Origin: Nautilus pompilius
Lineage: Eukaryota; Mollusca; Cephalopoda; Nautilida; Nautilidae
Direction: 5' to 3'
Assembly: GCA_018389105.1 (NCBI GenBank)
Contig: JACATO010002217.1
Coordinates: forward strand, 124,001 to 188,000
DNA: 64,000 nucleotides
How positions within the stretch are numbered: the first letter of the stretch is position 1; each line of letters opens with the position of its first letter. Made by a program: the position numbers and the translations under genes. Shown here piece by piece: positions 28,301 to 43,300 of the stretch. The notes under the pieces were generated by a model, which was not told the DNA's origin, did not search any database, and saw only the letters and a program-made list of their open reading frames with translations.

Positions 28301-31300
28301 AGACATTTGTTGACAATATTTTAGCAGATTTCTACTAGACTTCATTGCATTGTGGAAATCATTATTTGAAGATAAAACTTATCTCAGATTCCATTGAATT
28401 TTCTGTTTTAAAAAGAATACAGTATTTCGTAAATTTTAGACTTTCAAATTTGCCATCACTTACCTTTAAAATGTTTAGGACATGTGAACTGTCCCTATAT
28501 CAAGTATTTCTATCTGACAAAAAAACAAAGAAGATAATTTTACTCTCGCCAAACAAAGTTCCTCCTTATAAACTCCCATTCAAAGTGAAATTTGTACAAA
28601 TAGCACTAAATTTTAACTTGGGAGCAAAAATCTGAATTTTAACAGGAACAAGTAAATAAAATGGTAGTATTTAAAAAACAAAAAATATATATATAATGTA
28701 CAGGTTTAAAATATTCCAAGTTCCTTCTTCAAATGCTTGCAGGATCTATGGAATTCACCTAACAAGAATGTACTGCACAATCAGAAATGGTAGTAATGAT
28801 ATTCCTGGGGGGGTCTTACAGTTAAGGAACTTAATTGCTGTATTTTACTTTTGGCATGGAAACAACAAACAAATTTATGTAAATTTGGGGGAAAATAAAG
28901 GCCTGTCCAAAAACTCAAAATTACATTTTTTTAGAAAACAGGAATCAGAGGATTAAGATGGAGAAATATTAAATGAAAAGAATTATGCAGAAAGAAGTTT
29001 TGTTCCAGGAGGTAGGAGGCGGCTGGTGGCACACACACACAGAGAAACATAAATAAGATTTACATCTGCTCTCTGTGTAAAGCAGTGCTCCATCACTGAG
29101 TAAAGGTTTTATCTATCACAGGGGTCCAGGGACAACAATAAGCCAGATGAGTGATAGAGATGTCTGACTGGGCTTTGGATGATCTGTCATGATAGCACTT
29201 TCTTTTGTTCCACTGCTGAAAAATCAACAATCAGCCACTGTCTAACTTCAATAAATAGGAAATTAAACACAAGATTTCATCAAAGAATATTATTTACATA
29301 ACTACTTTAAATTAGAAGGAATGGTTCAGTTACCATCACTATTTAAAACCATTCACCTGTTCCATTTAAATGATAATTCTTTTTCCATAAAGTACTTTTA
29401 AACAAAAAATATAGTCTTAAAATGTGGCTTGTTAATTTAGGTTTATGCTCTATTGTTTTTGTTTGTTTTTGTCAGTAACAAAACAAATGTTTTTATAAGG
29501 TAGTCAGTCATTTGTCCATAAGTTCCAAACCCCTCATAATATCAGGTGCTTTCTTACATCCACACACATATGGAGTACATAACCATAATATGTCAAGAAC
29601 TTTGAGCCCCACAAGTTTGATAGTTCTGCCCTTAGTGTTTAACTTGTCAGCGAACAAGGATTTTAGTAGGAGCAAGCAGTAACCATAGACAGTGAGCTGT
29701 ATCACTTTATATAATGAGAAAGATTAGTAAAAGCTAAGAAACAATGGGAAAACAGACAGCATAAACTCTCCAGTGTCAGAATATGCATATGCTGTGCAGG
29801 TAAATCAAGTCTTTTTTGAAACAGTTAAATACCAAAAAAGATTTGCATAAGTTTGGGCTTAAGCAAAATTACAGGACACAGAGACACAGTAGTGAAAAGA
29901 AAATGTCTGGCAAACCTGATGCCAAAACATTTTAATGATAGAACCACGTGCAATTGATTGGAGTCAAACACCAGCCATAGTAATTAATGGCCTTATCAGC
30001 AATGTCCACAAAAAAGCTCTATGCAACATAAATATTTCTTTAACCCTAAAGCCTTGGATGGTTGACACAAAGTAGAAAACCAAGCTGAGGATAGAGAGAG
30101 TGGTTTGGTGTTATAATGTCCCTGGCTACGTCATCAGTGGTTGACACTGTGACCAAGATGGGAACTGTCTTAATCAGAATTTCAGTTTTTACCAGATAAA
30201 TGAGTAACTGAGCAAGAGATGGAAGCATTAAAGTACATCATCTGCAGGACAGAGCTGACAAAACAGCTGATAAAAAAACTTCTGTCTACTGCAAACATCA
30301 CTGTGCAGGACTCAGTTTGTAAAGTCATCTATGGCCAACCCACTGGTCATCTAATGCGGTTAACCTTTCTAAACACGGCTGCCTTCACACCTCCCCCCCC
30401 TTTTTTTTGAAGAAATTTAAATCTGAGTAGAGAGAAATCTCCCGAGGACTTTCCTGGTTGCTGTTGTATTCTTCTCTTCGTTCATTCTGACGATTTATCC
30501 TGTTAGTTTCAGCTACAGGTAAGCTTCATTTTAGATGGTTTCCCTGATTTCCAGAGAGCTGATGAGAAAAGTCTCTCATCTTCACAGAGTGCCCTTTTAA
30601 GCCAAAATGTGTCTCTGGAGCAATTATATGGACCATGCTCCCTTTCCAAGAGTGAAAAGGGAGAAAGAAATAAACTGAAATACTGCTACCTTTAAGAACC
30701 ATATGAACCCCCCCCCATAGCAACCTGCAGTACGTAAAGACTGAGCATCCTCACCGTTCTGAATACCTGGGCTAATTTCTTTCCAAAATTAGTGTTAGTA
30801 AAATTTTTTTTAAATGCTTTCAGATTTTAAAAACTCCACATCTTTAATGTGACGAGACCCCAGCCATAGTTTAAATAAGGTGACCGGATGGATGAGCTGC
30901 CTGGTATAATCTGGGAGTTTTCATACACAGCTGCCACTTCACGTTCCCCTGGGGGAAAAAAATGGCAATGCCGGTGTATTTTGTTACAGTTTGTTTGAGT
31001 GACGAGAGACCTATACTTCCACCAGTCACAAAAGTCCCCAAACCTTCTCACCTAAACTAGAATAGAAATTATTAAACATAAAAATTATTACAATACATAT
31101 ATTTCATTGTTGTTGTTTTTTTTTTTACTTACCTGTCATCGAACCTGACCAGTTTTTGCTTGATATCCATATATCCGGAAAACCGACGAGGAGCTGAGCT
31201 GGGCTGGAGGCCGCTGCTGTTACACCTCAACCGTCAGCACCATGCCTTTAATAACTGTATCCTAATGTTGGCAGCCAGCATTTACTTTTTGCTTCCATGG

Positions 31301-34300
31301 TGACAGGAAGGTCTCGTAATAAGATGCCCACTCTTTGGCAGCTAAAACAAGTTGTGCTGCTTCCATGGGTGGCGGGGACACGGAATACTCAACGGCACCA
31401 TGCTGGTTAGCATCAGCGGATAATTCAGCAACATAATCTAATTGTTTTTGGGGAACATTACATGCCAGTCTTCATGGGAGTTGCACTCCATCCTATGAGA
31501 TGTCAATAAATTAGCTTCATTCGAAGAGTGGTAATTATGTTAAGTGCTGCCAGGGTGTGGGGAAGAATGGAAGGGCGGCTATAACGGTGAATGCAAAATG
31601 CAGAGTGTCAACAACAGTCAGGTCTTTCACTCGGTAAACAGGAAATAGAAATACAATAGATAAGTAGGTAGGTAATTCTGAGGGTCCAGATACATTAAAG
31701 TCAGCAAAAAATAATCCTGATGCCTAGTGATTCTAGCATTCAGTTAATAACGTTTCCAAGTTGGGCAATGTCAAACAAAGAGCGTGTTCTCTGGGTAAAC
31801 ACAGCAGAAAATCCTTATCAGTTAGGGTTAGGGGAGGAAAACAAACAACAAACTGTAACTCGGTTTCATAGACCCGACAACAGAAATAACCTGTAGTAAA
31901 TTTAAAAGTCTTGGGTCTGTCCACATCCCAGTTGATTTATCATTATTTGAAATAGTTTATTCTGGTAAATATCCCGTTGACCACTTACAGTTCTATCGTT
32001 AATGAAGTTTATTACTTACATGTCTAGCTTGAAATATCTTGCAGAATTAAAATTTTCCAAAATATATATATATATATATAAATTCAAAGGGCATAGAAGA
32101 TTTGCAGTACCGGTTGCATCAAGTGTCCAGAGGATGATGATGGAGAAAGAGTGAGTGAGTTAAAGAGTTTCAGAGATGTACATCCTCCTCCTTTTCTTCA
32201 AAATTACCAATTTTTGTTTGTAACTCTTGAATACCATAATTCCTGTAAATTCTTCACAATTGCTCAGGGTTAAAGTTGCTATATTTTATCATTTGAAAAA
32301 CTTTCCACAGGAGATTATTTTGATCACCATTGTTATCTGATAGGGGAATAAACCTTCAAGATAATAAATTCCCAAGTTGTCTGGTACTGATGGTGGAATC
32401 AAGTCTGTTGTGGGAAAAATGGAATTAAAAAAATAAAACTACAGGATTCCCCACCCAATAAAGAAAAGAAAGAAATGATGTGATGGTGGAGGAAGGGAAA
32501 CGTTATTTTAGCTTCTCAGCTCATCACTTCACATCTAACTGCTTCCTAAGCCAGGGGTGTACAGAGGAAATAACATTGATGTAATGGCATCCAGCCAGGT
32601 TTCTTTTGAACACTCCTGGTATCTCTCGGTTAAAAGCCACATCTGGAAGTTTCAAATACAAATTTAGCTGGCAGCCTTAATTATAAGCTACCTAAAAAGA
32701 CCGCTGCACGATTCAAGCACGTAAAGTACACAAGTGAGATGTGACTAAACCCCAGATTCTGAGGAAACTGACACTAGGATGTTTTTCTCTGGAGGAGAAT
32801 GGAGAATGCCTTACGTGCTGACATCAGCCCACAGGTTGGACATATATTTAAAATTTTAAATATAAAACAATTCTTTAAAAAAGCTGCTCAGCATGGAATA
32901 TCCTTTAAAATGCATTTTAGAAATCATTTTTACTTATTAGTGTCTTCCTAAATTTACTATCAAACAAAGAAATACTGAGACAAGTCTGGAGATTAACTAA
33001 AAAAAACAAAACAAAAGAACTAAATGCAGCAGAGCTATTTTCTGGACTTTCCAGCTGATGATGATGGATTGCTGGAGCTGTATCCATGGTGGCAGTAAAT
33101 GAGATTCAGATAAAAACCCAGGTTGGGAAGGGCTATTTCGGCCGAGTTTCGTTTGAACACCCTAGTTTTAAACCGAGCAGGGGTGCTTTTAGTTACAACG
33201 CTGACTTCCATCGATTTTCTGATTATCTGCAGGTATCACTTTACTGCATCTGTTTACTCGCTATAATTAGTTCTTCCGGTCTGTGTTGGTCCTCCACAGA
33301 GACGACGACGGCGAGGCTAACACGATAACCAGGCAGCACTACACCTGAACAGATGCGGCTGATGGGAAAGAAATGCTTCCGCTGTTCCACATGGTTAGTC
33401 TGACCAACCGGCACAGGTTGGGCCACAGCCCCCTGCCAGCCGCTGTAACACGGCAACCAACGCAGGTCTACTGACAAAACCAAATCTCTACAAAGCCATC
33501 AGAAGGCCAAGAGCAAGATGAGCAGTTGCACCGACCGCACACGCACACATATCCTATGCGTTCCTCACGCAGTTCACATTCAGAAATCCAGGTTTCAGCA
33601 TCGAAAACAAAACACTAAAAAATTTTTTTAAAAAAAAAATGAAATTTAAGAGGTTTCGAGAAGATGTCTTCTCTTATTTATTTTGCTTTCTTTGTTCTCT
33701 AAGTCAAAACCACATTTTAGGAAATTGGTCCCTTTCTCTCCATCTTGCTCATTCAGTGGAGGAAGAAGAGTACATCAGCCTTACAGTGCTTGAAAATCCA
33801 AGAGCTCATCAGCAAATAAACCAACAAATAAAATGCAGAAAATTTAAATTTTGAAAAATTATTTACTACTACTAACATGTTAGTATTAAAGGTAATAGAA
33901 CAAAAGTTAAATAATCACAGTCATAAAATGACTGTAATGAGCTAATTATTATTAGCTAATGCTGAGTCACTTATTCACTGATAACCTAAGACATCTGGCT
34001 TTAAAGGGGTTAATTACTCTTTTCTGTTTCAGTTATATTCAGTAAAATACAAGCGATAGATTGTCTCACTACTTTCTGTACCACTGTGGTTCTACCCTCG
34101 CTCCCCTGATGCAGAAGCATACCAATTTCAACCTAAAGATAATGAGGCAGAAATGATGACAATTTGAGGGGAAGCTATAATTTTCTGCTCGTTCGTCTTA
34201 ATGGCCTTTGCCCGTTGAATATAAGTTTGCAGACGGATAAGAGGCGGTCTGACACGATGATCTGGTTTGGATGGATATCACTAACACAAATAATCTCTTG

Positions 34301-37300
34301 GTTGACAGGTAATAAAGCGAGAGATGACACATAACTAGAAATTAGCTAAACCATCTGCTAACTAATTTTAGAAAATATTCTCTCAGCAAAACAGCCATTG
34401 GAAGCCGCTATTAACAGCAGTTCTTTTAGTTGTGGGTTACCAAATATCTTTTGTCCTATAGTCTGGTAGTTTTATGCATCTCTGTATTAATTAAACCAGG
34501 TGAAAATGATATAAAATACCTGATGCAGACGTAACTTGTGCTATACAGGGAGAACTACTCTACTTACATCCATCAAAATACACCTGTTCTCACAATGCAA
34601 TGTGTGTAAAAGTTAGCACGACTTTGTGATTTTACTAAGAATTTTTTTAAAAAATAACAACTCCATTGTTGGATGTTCTCTTTTACTTATTTACTCTGGC
34701 ACTGTTTTGATTTGCTTGTCACGTTTAACAGACATTTTGGTAATAGTTAATAATCTACAATAAGGCAAATTCTGACTCAAATGTTTAACATATTTACCCG
34801 CACAGGTGTTTTAACATCGCTACCTCTTACCAAAAATATCCCCTGATTTGACTTAGTTGTTTATTTCACATGGTAACTTCAGGATTAGAAAGGATTGTCA
34901 GTTAGGGTTAGGTTGCTGACTGAATCCTGGACAAACTCATTCCAAAACCTTTATTCAGATTTCTACATAAGTGGGAAGGATAAGTCTACCTGCAGTGGTT
35001 AGTTCACTGCATAAGGGGGCAAGAAAAATAAATATTCATTAGTGTGGATCTTGAATTTGTAAACAGTGGCTAAAGATGTTATGTAAGTTCCAAATGTACT
35101 CTACCTAGTTAGCCAGATCTCTCTTATCAGGTTGCTTTGTCAATACAGACTGACTAAAAAAAATGGTTAAAATGATGGAACGACTAATATAAAAGCTATG
35201 GAATTTAAAGAAATAATATTACTTTTATATTACTGTTGGATAATGGCAACAAACTCTACCATTAATAAAACTGTTTGTATGTAACCAGTCGCTACAGAGT
35301 GACATTGATCACAAATAAAGATTCGGTTTAGATAGATTAAAGCAAGTAGGAAGCTATTATGGATATTCTACTGATGCTGTTTTCAAGCTTTTCAACACAA
35401 TCACCATTTGATGTCTTTCCAGCAGTGACACAAGAGTAATCAATTGTGTGCCAGTCTCTAAGTAGTTTATTGGCACTAAAGTTGAGATTTTACAGCCTTA
35501 TTATCACTAAGGTTGAGTAGATGTCATCATTATACGATAGTATGCAAAATAAGACAAAGCACTGAAGTGTTCCTTTAAATTACTTTTCTTATAGAAATTA
35601 GACAGATCAAATTCTATATAAGCTTTTGTTTGTCATTCTAATAAAAGGAAACTTGTAGGGTGCCTCCTTTACTGGGTTTCAATAGATTAAGGGTTGTACA
35701 TTGTAAAGTAAAAAATGGAATTAAGCCCCAGTCTTTTTATCTCTTTTTAATAGCTGCAAGCTGACTCGAATAACATCAGCCATTGCCGGAACCCCTCATT
35801 CAGCTCTCACCAGGTGATGTTAAATACACGTTTTATTGTTGTAATTTTAGTGTCATTCAAGTGCATATCTTTGACTGATCTGACCACTCAAGGTTGCATG
35901 ACAAAGGCAGCTTGTGTTTGCAAATCCTCCATCAGTTTGTTGTTATGGTTACAAAATCAATAAAACATTAAACACTTATAACAAAATAGAAAAAGCATCT
36001 GATTTTATGACTGGTAATTAAGAATGCCGTTTACTGTCAAATATCATGTGATGTAATATCAGCAGGTTAACTAAGAAATCCTTGTGATATATTTATTCTA
36101 AACGTCAGCATAGCAACAACACAAATTCTGTTGACACTAAACTATTTACCTCCCCTTAGATCGTGCTGATAAGGATCCAGCAAAAAACCTCTTGCCGAAC
36201 ATCAGTGAAAGTACTTAAAATGCAATTAAAGATTATTTATTACTGCCTAGTTCAATAGGACTGTCCCACACAGGAAAGTTAAGCCAAAGTTATCTTTTAA
36301 TGCTAAGCAAAGCTTCCCTGAGCAGACAGAACAATAAGCATGTTTCTTTCTCTTTACTCATGTTGCATTTGTATAGTCACTAGGTGCAGGCAACTTGAAA
36401 GTAAATACACAACTTCATCTCTCGGTTACCAAAAGCACAATAATCCAATGGGTTTACTTTCTTATCAAAAAGTGTTCTTTAACCCATCGTATACCAAACC
36501 TTTTGAACTGTCTGTACATTTAGTCAGCACACAAAATGTAGAACATGAGCAACTGGAGTGAAAAATATGGAATTGTCATCAAAAAGACTTATATTAAGAA
36601 GGAAGACGACAGCCCCTGTGACTCAAATTGTGCTAGCAATGGAGATTTAAAGAGTAATGGAGTGCAGAGATAAAAGAAACAAACAAAACTGCTGATAAAT
36701 CATTTTAAGGGAACTAAAATTGTGTAAAGTTAACCATGTCCACATTTACATGGGAGCCAAGTAATAAAGACGACAATTTTAGTTTGGCTCACAACAGTGA
36801 AGCACACCTTTAATAGAAGTTAACAATAGTGAATTTTCTTTTTCATTTAAAGGAAAAAAAAAAAAAAACTTTCACTATTTTCTTTAACAGCATAAACTAG
36901 TTTTCCCAATAAAATAAGCAAATTTTAGTTTATAGTTTATTGGAAATTTTCTTATATAATAGATTGTTATCACTCAAAAACACGGGATGATAATAGGAAT
37001 AATGTTAATTACTTGTCAAAATAGTTCACCGAGTTTGTCGTAAATCTCCCACTGTACAGAGTGGTAAATCTGACGGACTGTTCTGTATTAAAACACCTGG
37101 CGAAAACACCTGACAAAAGTGAAAGGAAAAAACACCTACCTGGCGTTGGAAAAAGCAAACTTGGTGAGGTAGAGCAATTGCTTGGCTTTAAATTTGTACA
37201 TTCTAGAAAAGTGGCATGCAAATTTCCACTCATTCACATCTTATCTTGGCCATTTCGAATAACAGATCGACGTGAAGATAGCCCCCTAACTTTGAATGCA

Positions 37301-40300
37301 AGGAAAAGTAAACCTGTTTCTGCTGATAATAATTTCCAAAGTAGAATCCATTCATCCGTGGATAACTATTGATTCGTTTTCAACATGCTGAAGCTTGTCA
37401 CACCTACTGCCGATCGGCATGAAGCATGGCAGGTTGTCATGGTAACTGACTTTTAAAGGCACAGTGCCGTAAAGTTTGTCGTTAGCGCACCAGGCTTTGT
37501 TTGTTGCCACAGCGCAGCTTCTGAAAAGGGCACCTGTCCTGTTATGTCCAAAACTGGTAGAGATAAAAAAAAAAAACAGACGGGTACTGATCTATCTACT
37601 CTCATTGAAAACTAATGTCTCCCACTCCTTCACAAATGATCTTGGTGGCACTTACAAAGCAGAGCCAAGTTATTTACAGCCATGACAACTATACTGGTAA
37701 GAGGAGAGTTTATTTGTAAAAATAAAAATAAAGGTTGCCTAATACATGGCTGTATACTGTCCCCGTCTATAAAGATGAAACACAGCAGGGGGTTCCCCTT
37801 TTCTGAAGAGGCAACGTCTTCCAAGATAGATGGTCTCCAGTCAGGTGTATGAAACTGATCATAATAAAAAAAAAATAATAAAGGTTAATGTTTATTAAGT
37901 GCCCAACCAGATTATTTTCTCACTTTTTAAGCTGAACCTGTTATTCAAGCGAGACAGATAAAATAAGGTTATGCAAATGGTTGAGTGATGATCCTGCTGT
38001 TAGCCATACTGGTCTCTCCTGCTGGAGACTAGGTCAATGTGTTGCACCTCCCCGACATGGTTTCTTCTCAGTCTTGTCCATCAGCTGGCTGCATAGGTTT
38101 GCTCGCACATGGAAACCAACTGTGCCCTTCCTTGCCATAAACCTTACTGCTGTCTGCTGCATCAGTGGCTAATCATCACCTACCCCTTCTCCATCTTGAA
38201 TGCTAGACAAACATATACCTGAAATAAGGTTTGGATACTTGTCATCTACAAAGCCTTTTCCATGGAGAATTTTATTCTCCCATAAGAAAACTTGAACCTA
38301 CAGTATGTTTAGGATTGTCCCCAGTTTGAGTCTTGTTAATATTAGTATTATTATTGCACTAAACTTTCAGACAGGAGAGAGATACGTACTGCAGACAGAT
38401 ACAGAGAAAGGATTTTAAAAGTGATCTGATACTCAGGTTGTTGTCAAAATCTGAGATTTATGCCGATAATTTTGTTAAACATTTACAGTCTGCGCTTATC
38501 CCCTGACAAAAGATTCCAAGCTGAAACTACCAATAGCTCCTCTTTATCCTTACCAGAAGCAGCTGACTCACACAGCCTTTTATCTCTTTCTTTTGGAACA
38601 AAATAAGTAAATATCATAACTTATCAACACCTGACTAATAAGAGAAATAAGTGTGTAATTCCATGATGCATGTGATCGTCGTCAAGCTCCAAAAATGTTG
38701 CAAATATAGCAAGGAAAAAAAAGAAAGTAAAGGAAAAAAATGCAAAGATTCCTGCCTCCTGCAGAGGATGAATGGAAAATCAAGATAGCTAGATGTTTGT
38801 GTAGAATCGGGGTGGATCTTTAATAGTTATTTCCTTACTGGTGCTGTTACCAAGACTACAAGACTACCTTGATAAATGGTAGTCAGAGAAAACTAAATAA
38901 GAGAGACAGAGAGCGACTGGCGCAAACTGCTATTTAACATTAAAGCTGTCCATCAGTGTGATCTTTTTTCTGCAAATCTCTTTCAGTAGCATGTCTGTGC
39001 ACAGCGAAAGTAATGGATGCTATTCCGACAGCTGTAGTGTGTGTTGTCATGTTACTTTTACCCACCAATGTCAGAATGATTGTAGAGAAAAACAACAACA
39101 CTATATCCGTATTACTTATGCTGCTGTTATTTGTATTATTTGTAATGTTTAGACGAATTTGTAAACTTGGCAATAAACTATAAAGCTTTAAACCAATCTT
39201 TACGTTTACATCCATAATATCTTTTCATGTTCTTGCTAAAAGGTAGGCTTCAGATTCATCTGTTCCACAACACAAGCAAAATCCACCATCCTTAGATGCT
39301 GCCAGTTGTTTACTATGCGGAGGTCAGGTTCAAGTGTCTGCTCCCCACCATATTGGAATAGCACATGGGAGGCACCCATCCATGGCCTGGCAAGTGAACT
39401 ATCCCTCTCTATCTTCTTCAAAGTCTTTTTTTTAAAAAAAGCAGATGCTGCAACACTTACTTTGTTTGTTTTTTTGTTTTTTTTGCTATTTTTAAGTACT
39501 AAGCTCATAAGCTGATTGTTTGGCTAGAAACAGATTAAAGGTTAAGCGATTCTGAGTAACCCATTTCAGTTGGAGAGAATGCGCACATCTTCTGCCATTA
39601 GTTAATGGAGGAAGAAAAAGGTTGGCTACTTGAATAACAATTCCCTGAAATAGATAACAAAGTCTGCAATAAATCAGAATCACAAACTAAAAATTAAAAA
39701 CATTAAGTCAAATAATCTTCGTTTCAACATTTAAATTTATTGTGTATTTATTTATACTATTTAAGGAAACAAAAACCAAACGTCAGCCAAAAAGGTGCCA
39801 TTGTAGCGCTCACAAAAGGAAGTTGGTTTTTACCTTGATATTTATTGTGGCACCTGTCTGTATCTCAATACCTGCCAGGCCTGTTATAAAAGTAAATATA
39901 ATCACATTAGACATTTTTATTTATTTAAAAAAAAAAAAAAAACATTTTTTTTTTTTTTTAAGTCGCTAAAGATAATTTTACAAAAGAAACCCGACAAAAC
40001 TCACTTTTCAATATTTTCTACATTGGCAAAGCTCTTCTTCCTTATTCTATCACTTGTTCCATTAGCAACCTAGCAGAAATAAAAAAGGAGAGAGAGAGAG
40101 AAATTGATTTCATTACTTAGATGGTAAGAACAGCTATGCGACATTGCTAATATGATCTTTAGCCCTTCGAGAGGTACGCCTGTACATTCATGGTGGGCGC
40201 GACAACTCCATAAATATGTGGGTGTACTCCCTCAAGGTGTCAAACAAGAATAAAGAACCATAAAGGGTCGTATTAGCGTCGTGCAAATGCTAAGAAAGTC

Positions 40301-43300
40301 TCTAGAACCTAGCAGCAACGTAACAGCCATTTATTTCTGAATCAGCTGCATTTAGTGCAAAATTCCATCCGCTGCGTTGCACAATGCAACAATGTTTTTA
40401 GTCATAAACCACAACTGGATGCCAGGAGGTCGTGTGTATCCTCTAACGCATCGATGCAGTCTACAGGAAGTATCTTTGACAATAGGCACGTCCTTTCTAG
40501 CATGCTAAATTATACCTATGACTCTTATTAAATTCTTTAAATCCCTTTTTGTGTGTGGAGGGGAGGAAAGAGAAGACTTTCTGTCGGTAGTTAATGTAAA
40601 AAAAAAAATTTTCTTTTAAAAAGTGGGGCCATTTAAATAATAATTCTCAGATTACGTTTTCATCTGCCGCCCATCACGCATGACCAACAGATCACAACTG
40701 TTGACTCATGCGTCTTCTGCTGACAAATACACGTTTAAAAACTAAAAAATCATCTGTGACTACTTCCTTACTGTCAGAACGGGCAAACAAAAGACAACAA
40801 TGCACTCCCCTATTTTATGCTGAAAGACTGTCTGTCCCTTTTAACAAACTATTAACCAAGCTGAAACACCATTTGCATTTTCTCCGTTCCTCCATCTACA
40901 ATTCTACAATGCTCATCTTTTTTTATTTTATTATAACCCTAAGCAGTATCCACAACTGTTATGGTACTGATGGACATTCCCATATTGTAATACATTGCTG
41001 TCAACAAAAATCATCGTACTGAAAATAAATCAGTGTGTGAAATGATGCTAATTTTGTTATCCTCTAAAACCCCCTAAAAATCCCTACTTGTAAAGTTCTC
41101 TTCGTTCCACCAAATGGAGATGGACCTTTACATATTTTCAAAGTGATATATAAATGGTTCAGCTTTAAGATCTATCTACAGATGTTATGACTTTTCTGCT
41201 ATCAGCAAAGTGACAGTAATGTCTAGAAACGAATAGCAGAGTAATCTTAAAATTAACTAAACTCAGTTCAAAATTTTTCAAGCAGACAAGAGAAAAACAG
41301 TCAAACAAAAGCTCTGTAGAAGAATGCAGTCTTACTTTACCTCCAGAAATGAGATAATTTTTGCTTCCTCCTTACTTTTCCTTATCATGCCTTTGCGGAA
41401 CTTGCAATCATAGTGGAAAGGCAGCGAGATAAAGAAACAAAAACAGCAACAACTTTAGGAAATTTGCTCCTCCATCAAAAGCTGCTGTAGCACTTATTAT
41501 TTCCTGTGCACCAACTCCTTCAAACATGCTGACATTTACATTTCTAACTTCATAGACTGAGAAACGATAGCACTCCACCTTCAAGTACTTAATTTAATAA
41601 CATAGTTCTTATTCTCAGAGGCTGTATCTAAGATGGGCAAACAAAGGAGCTAATGCTTAATGTATAGAGATGAGGAGGAGGTTGGAGCTGAGTCTCAAAC
41701 CAGAGAAATAGATGGTAGGCAGACATGCAACTTGAAGTTATATCACTGCTCTTGGCAGGGTTCAAGAAAATCACCTGCTCCACACGCCTACATTTGCATT
41801 ACACAATTATTTTTAGTTGTATACAGCATCTAAAATACTGCTAATTATTGCTGCATCACTCCTTTACAGAGAGATGCAGAATGATAGATTACTGTCCACA
41901 GCTGTGATATTGCATAGATTACCAGGTTCTCCGATTCTGCCTCGAGTAGGAAAAGTTGTGTCTGCCCAGCTCTCATTACTGTAAGACAGGCAGATAAACA
42001 TCTTTTTATACATAATAATAATAATCTGATTAATAATCTTTTTTTTTAAATCTCAGTTTCAACAACAAAAAAGAAAAAAAAACCTCTTTAGTTGGTTAGA
42101 AGAAGTTAAACCCAATAAAATCTTGCTACAGATAATTTAGGTATTATACTTTTAGGGGTCAGCTTACAGTAAAGCAATTGCAGTTGTTGTGAGTAAATAA
42201 ATTCTAGCTGATGGCTGTTAAGTCAAAGGGTTAAAATAATCTTGTTATGTCTGCCACTATGACAAACTTTTATTCTTCTTTCTTTATTTTTCTTTACAAC
42301 TCCAAAAGCAATATAATGTGTGGGTAATATTATACACATGAGCTTTAAGAATTTAAATTACGGTATATATATATATATATTATTCTCAGGTCACAGCTGC
42401 AATGGTACGCGCCGTGGTTATCGCAGTCACTCTGTGCTGCGTGGTGTGCACGCCTCGTCAACACGCACCACGTCGCTGGTCATCTGCCCCCTTTTTAAAT
42501 CTACGAATGGCAATTATAATAAAACACAGGAATAAATAAATTCTTTTTGTCTTATGGGCAGTAAAATCCCCTTTACAAGCCACAGTGTGGTATGTGTGCG
42601 TGCGCACACATGTACAAGCCAGTTTCCCCATAATGTGTTAATATTATCTTTCAAATGCATAAAGGCCACAGTTTAATGTCTCCAATAAAAGCCACAACAA
42701 AATGAGGGTGAGTATACATGACAGAGAGTCAGCCGTTATGCTTAGAATTGCACCTGGCAACAACATAAAGACTCCTCCTTTGAAATCTCACCTGTGATTC
42801 TATATAAGAGAAGGAAAAACAAAAGTCCACATAATGCATTTTATGAAAAAATTATACATTAGATTATTGTAATCTTAAAGACAATTAATACTCTACATAT
42901 AATATGACAAACCTTATGCATTCAAAAAGGATGATACTTTTTTCTAAGATCCATGCATTAATACAAATAATTGTCAGGAAATATTCACTTGACTGTTAAA
43001 ATTTAAAATCATACAGACAGAATTATTATTAGATCCATAATGTAGTAATTAGGTGTAAAAAAAAGTTAAAAATGAAGGCCATTTGCAATTTTTTTTAGAA
43101 TTTGTTTATTAGCAATATGTACAGCAAAAGCTAAATCTTTTATTCCCATATGCTGTTGTTTCTTGCTTGTGACCTTCTAAAAATGACATTAACATATTTC
43201 CATAACCACAAAGAAAGAATTCCTGTTCTTATTCTACTGAAGTGATGCAGGTTTAATTCTGAGATCTCTTTTAAAGTTGCAGCAATTAGAATCATGGCAA

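Noticed and set aside
28345..28956. Two plus-strand ORFs of 96 and 86 codons
   Set aside because: Lys/Phe/Ile-rich composition typical of AT-rich non-coding sequence, without motifs or splice sites.
33086..33328. Plus-strand ORF containing VGKGYFGRV, like a kinase glycine-rich loop
   Set aside because: No VAIK lysine, catalytic loop or DFG motif follows, and no convincing splice donor ends the frame. A chance match is more likely.
37061..37372. 103-codon plus-strand ORF
   Set aside because: No family motif, and it overlaps the candidate promoter and first exon on the other strand. Not supported as a gene.
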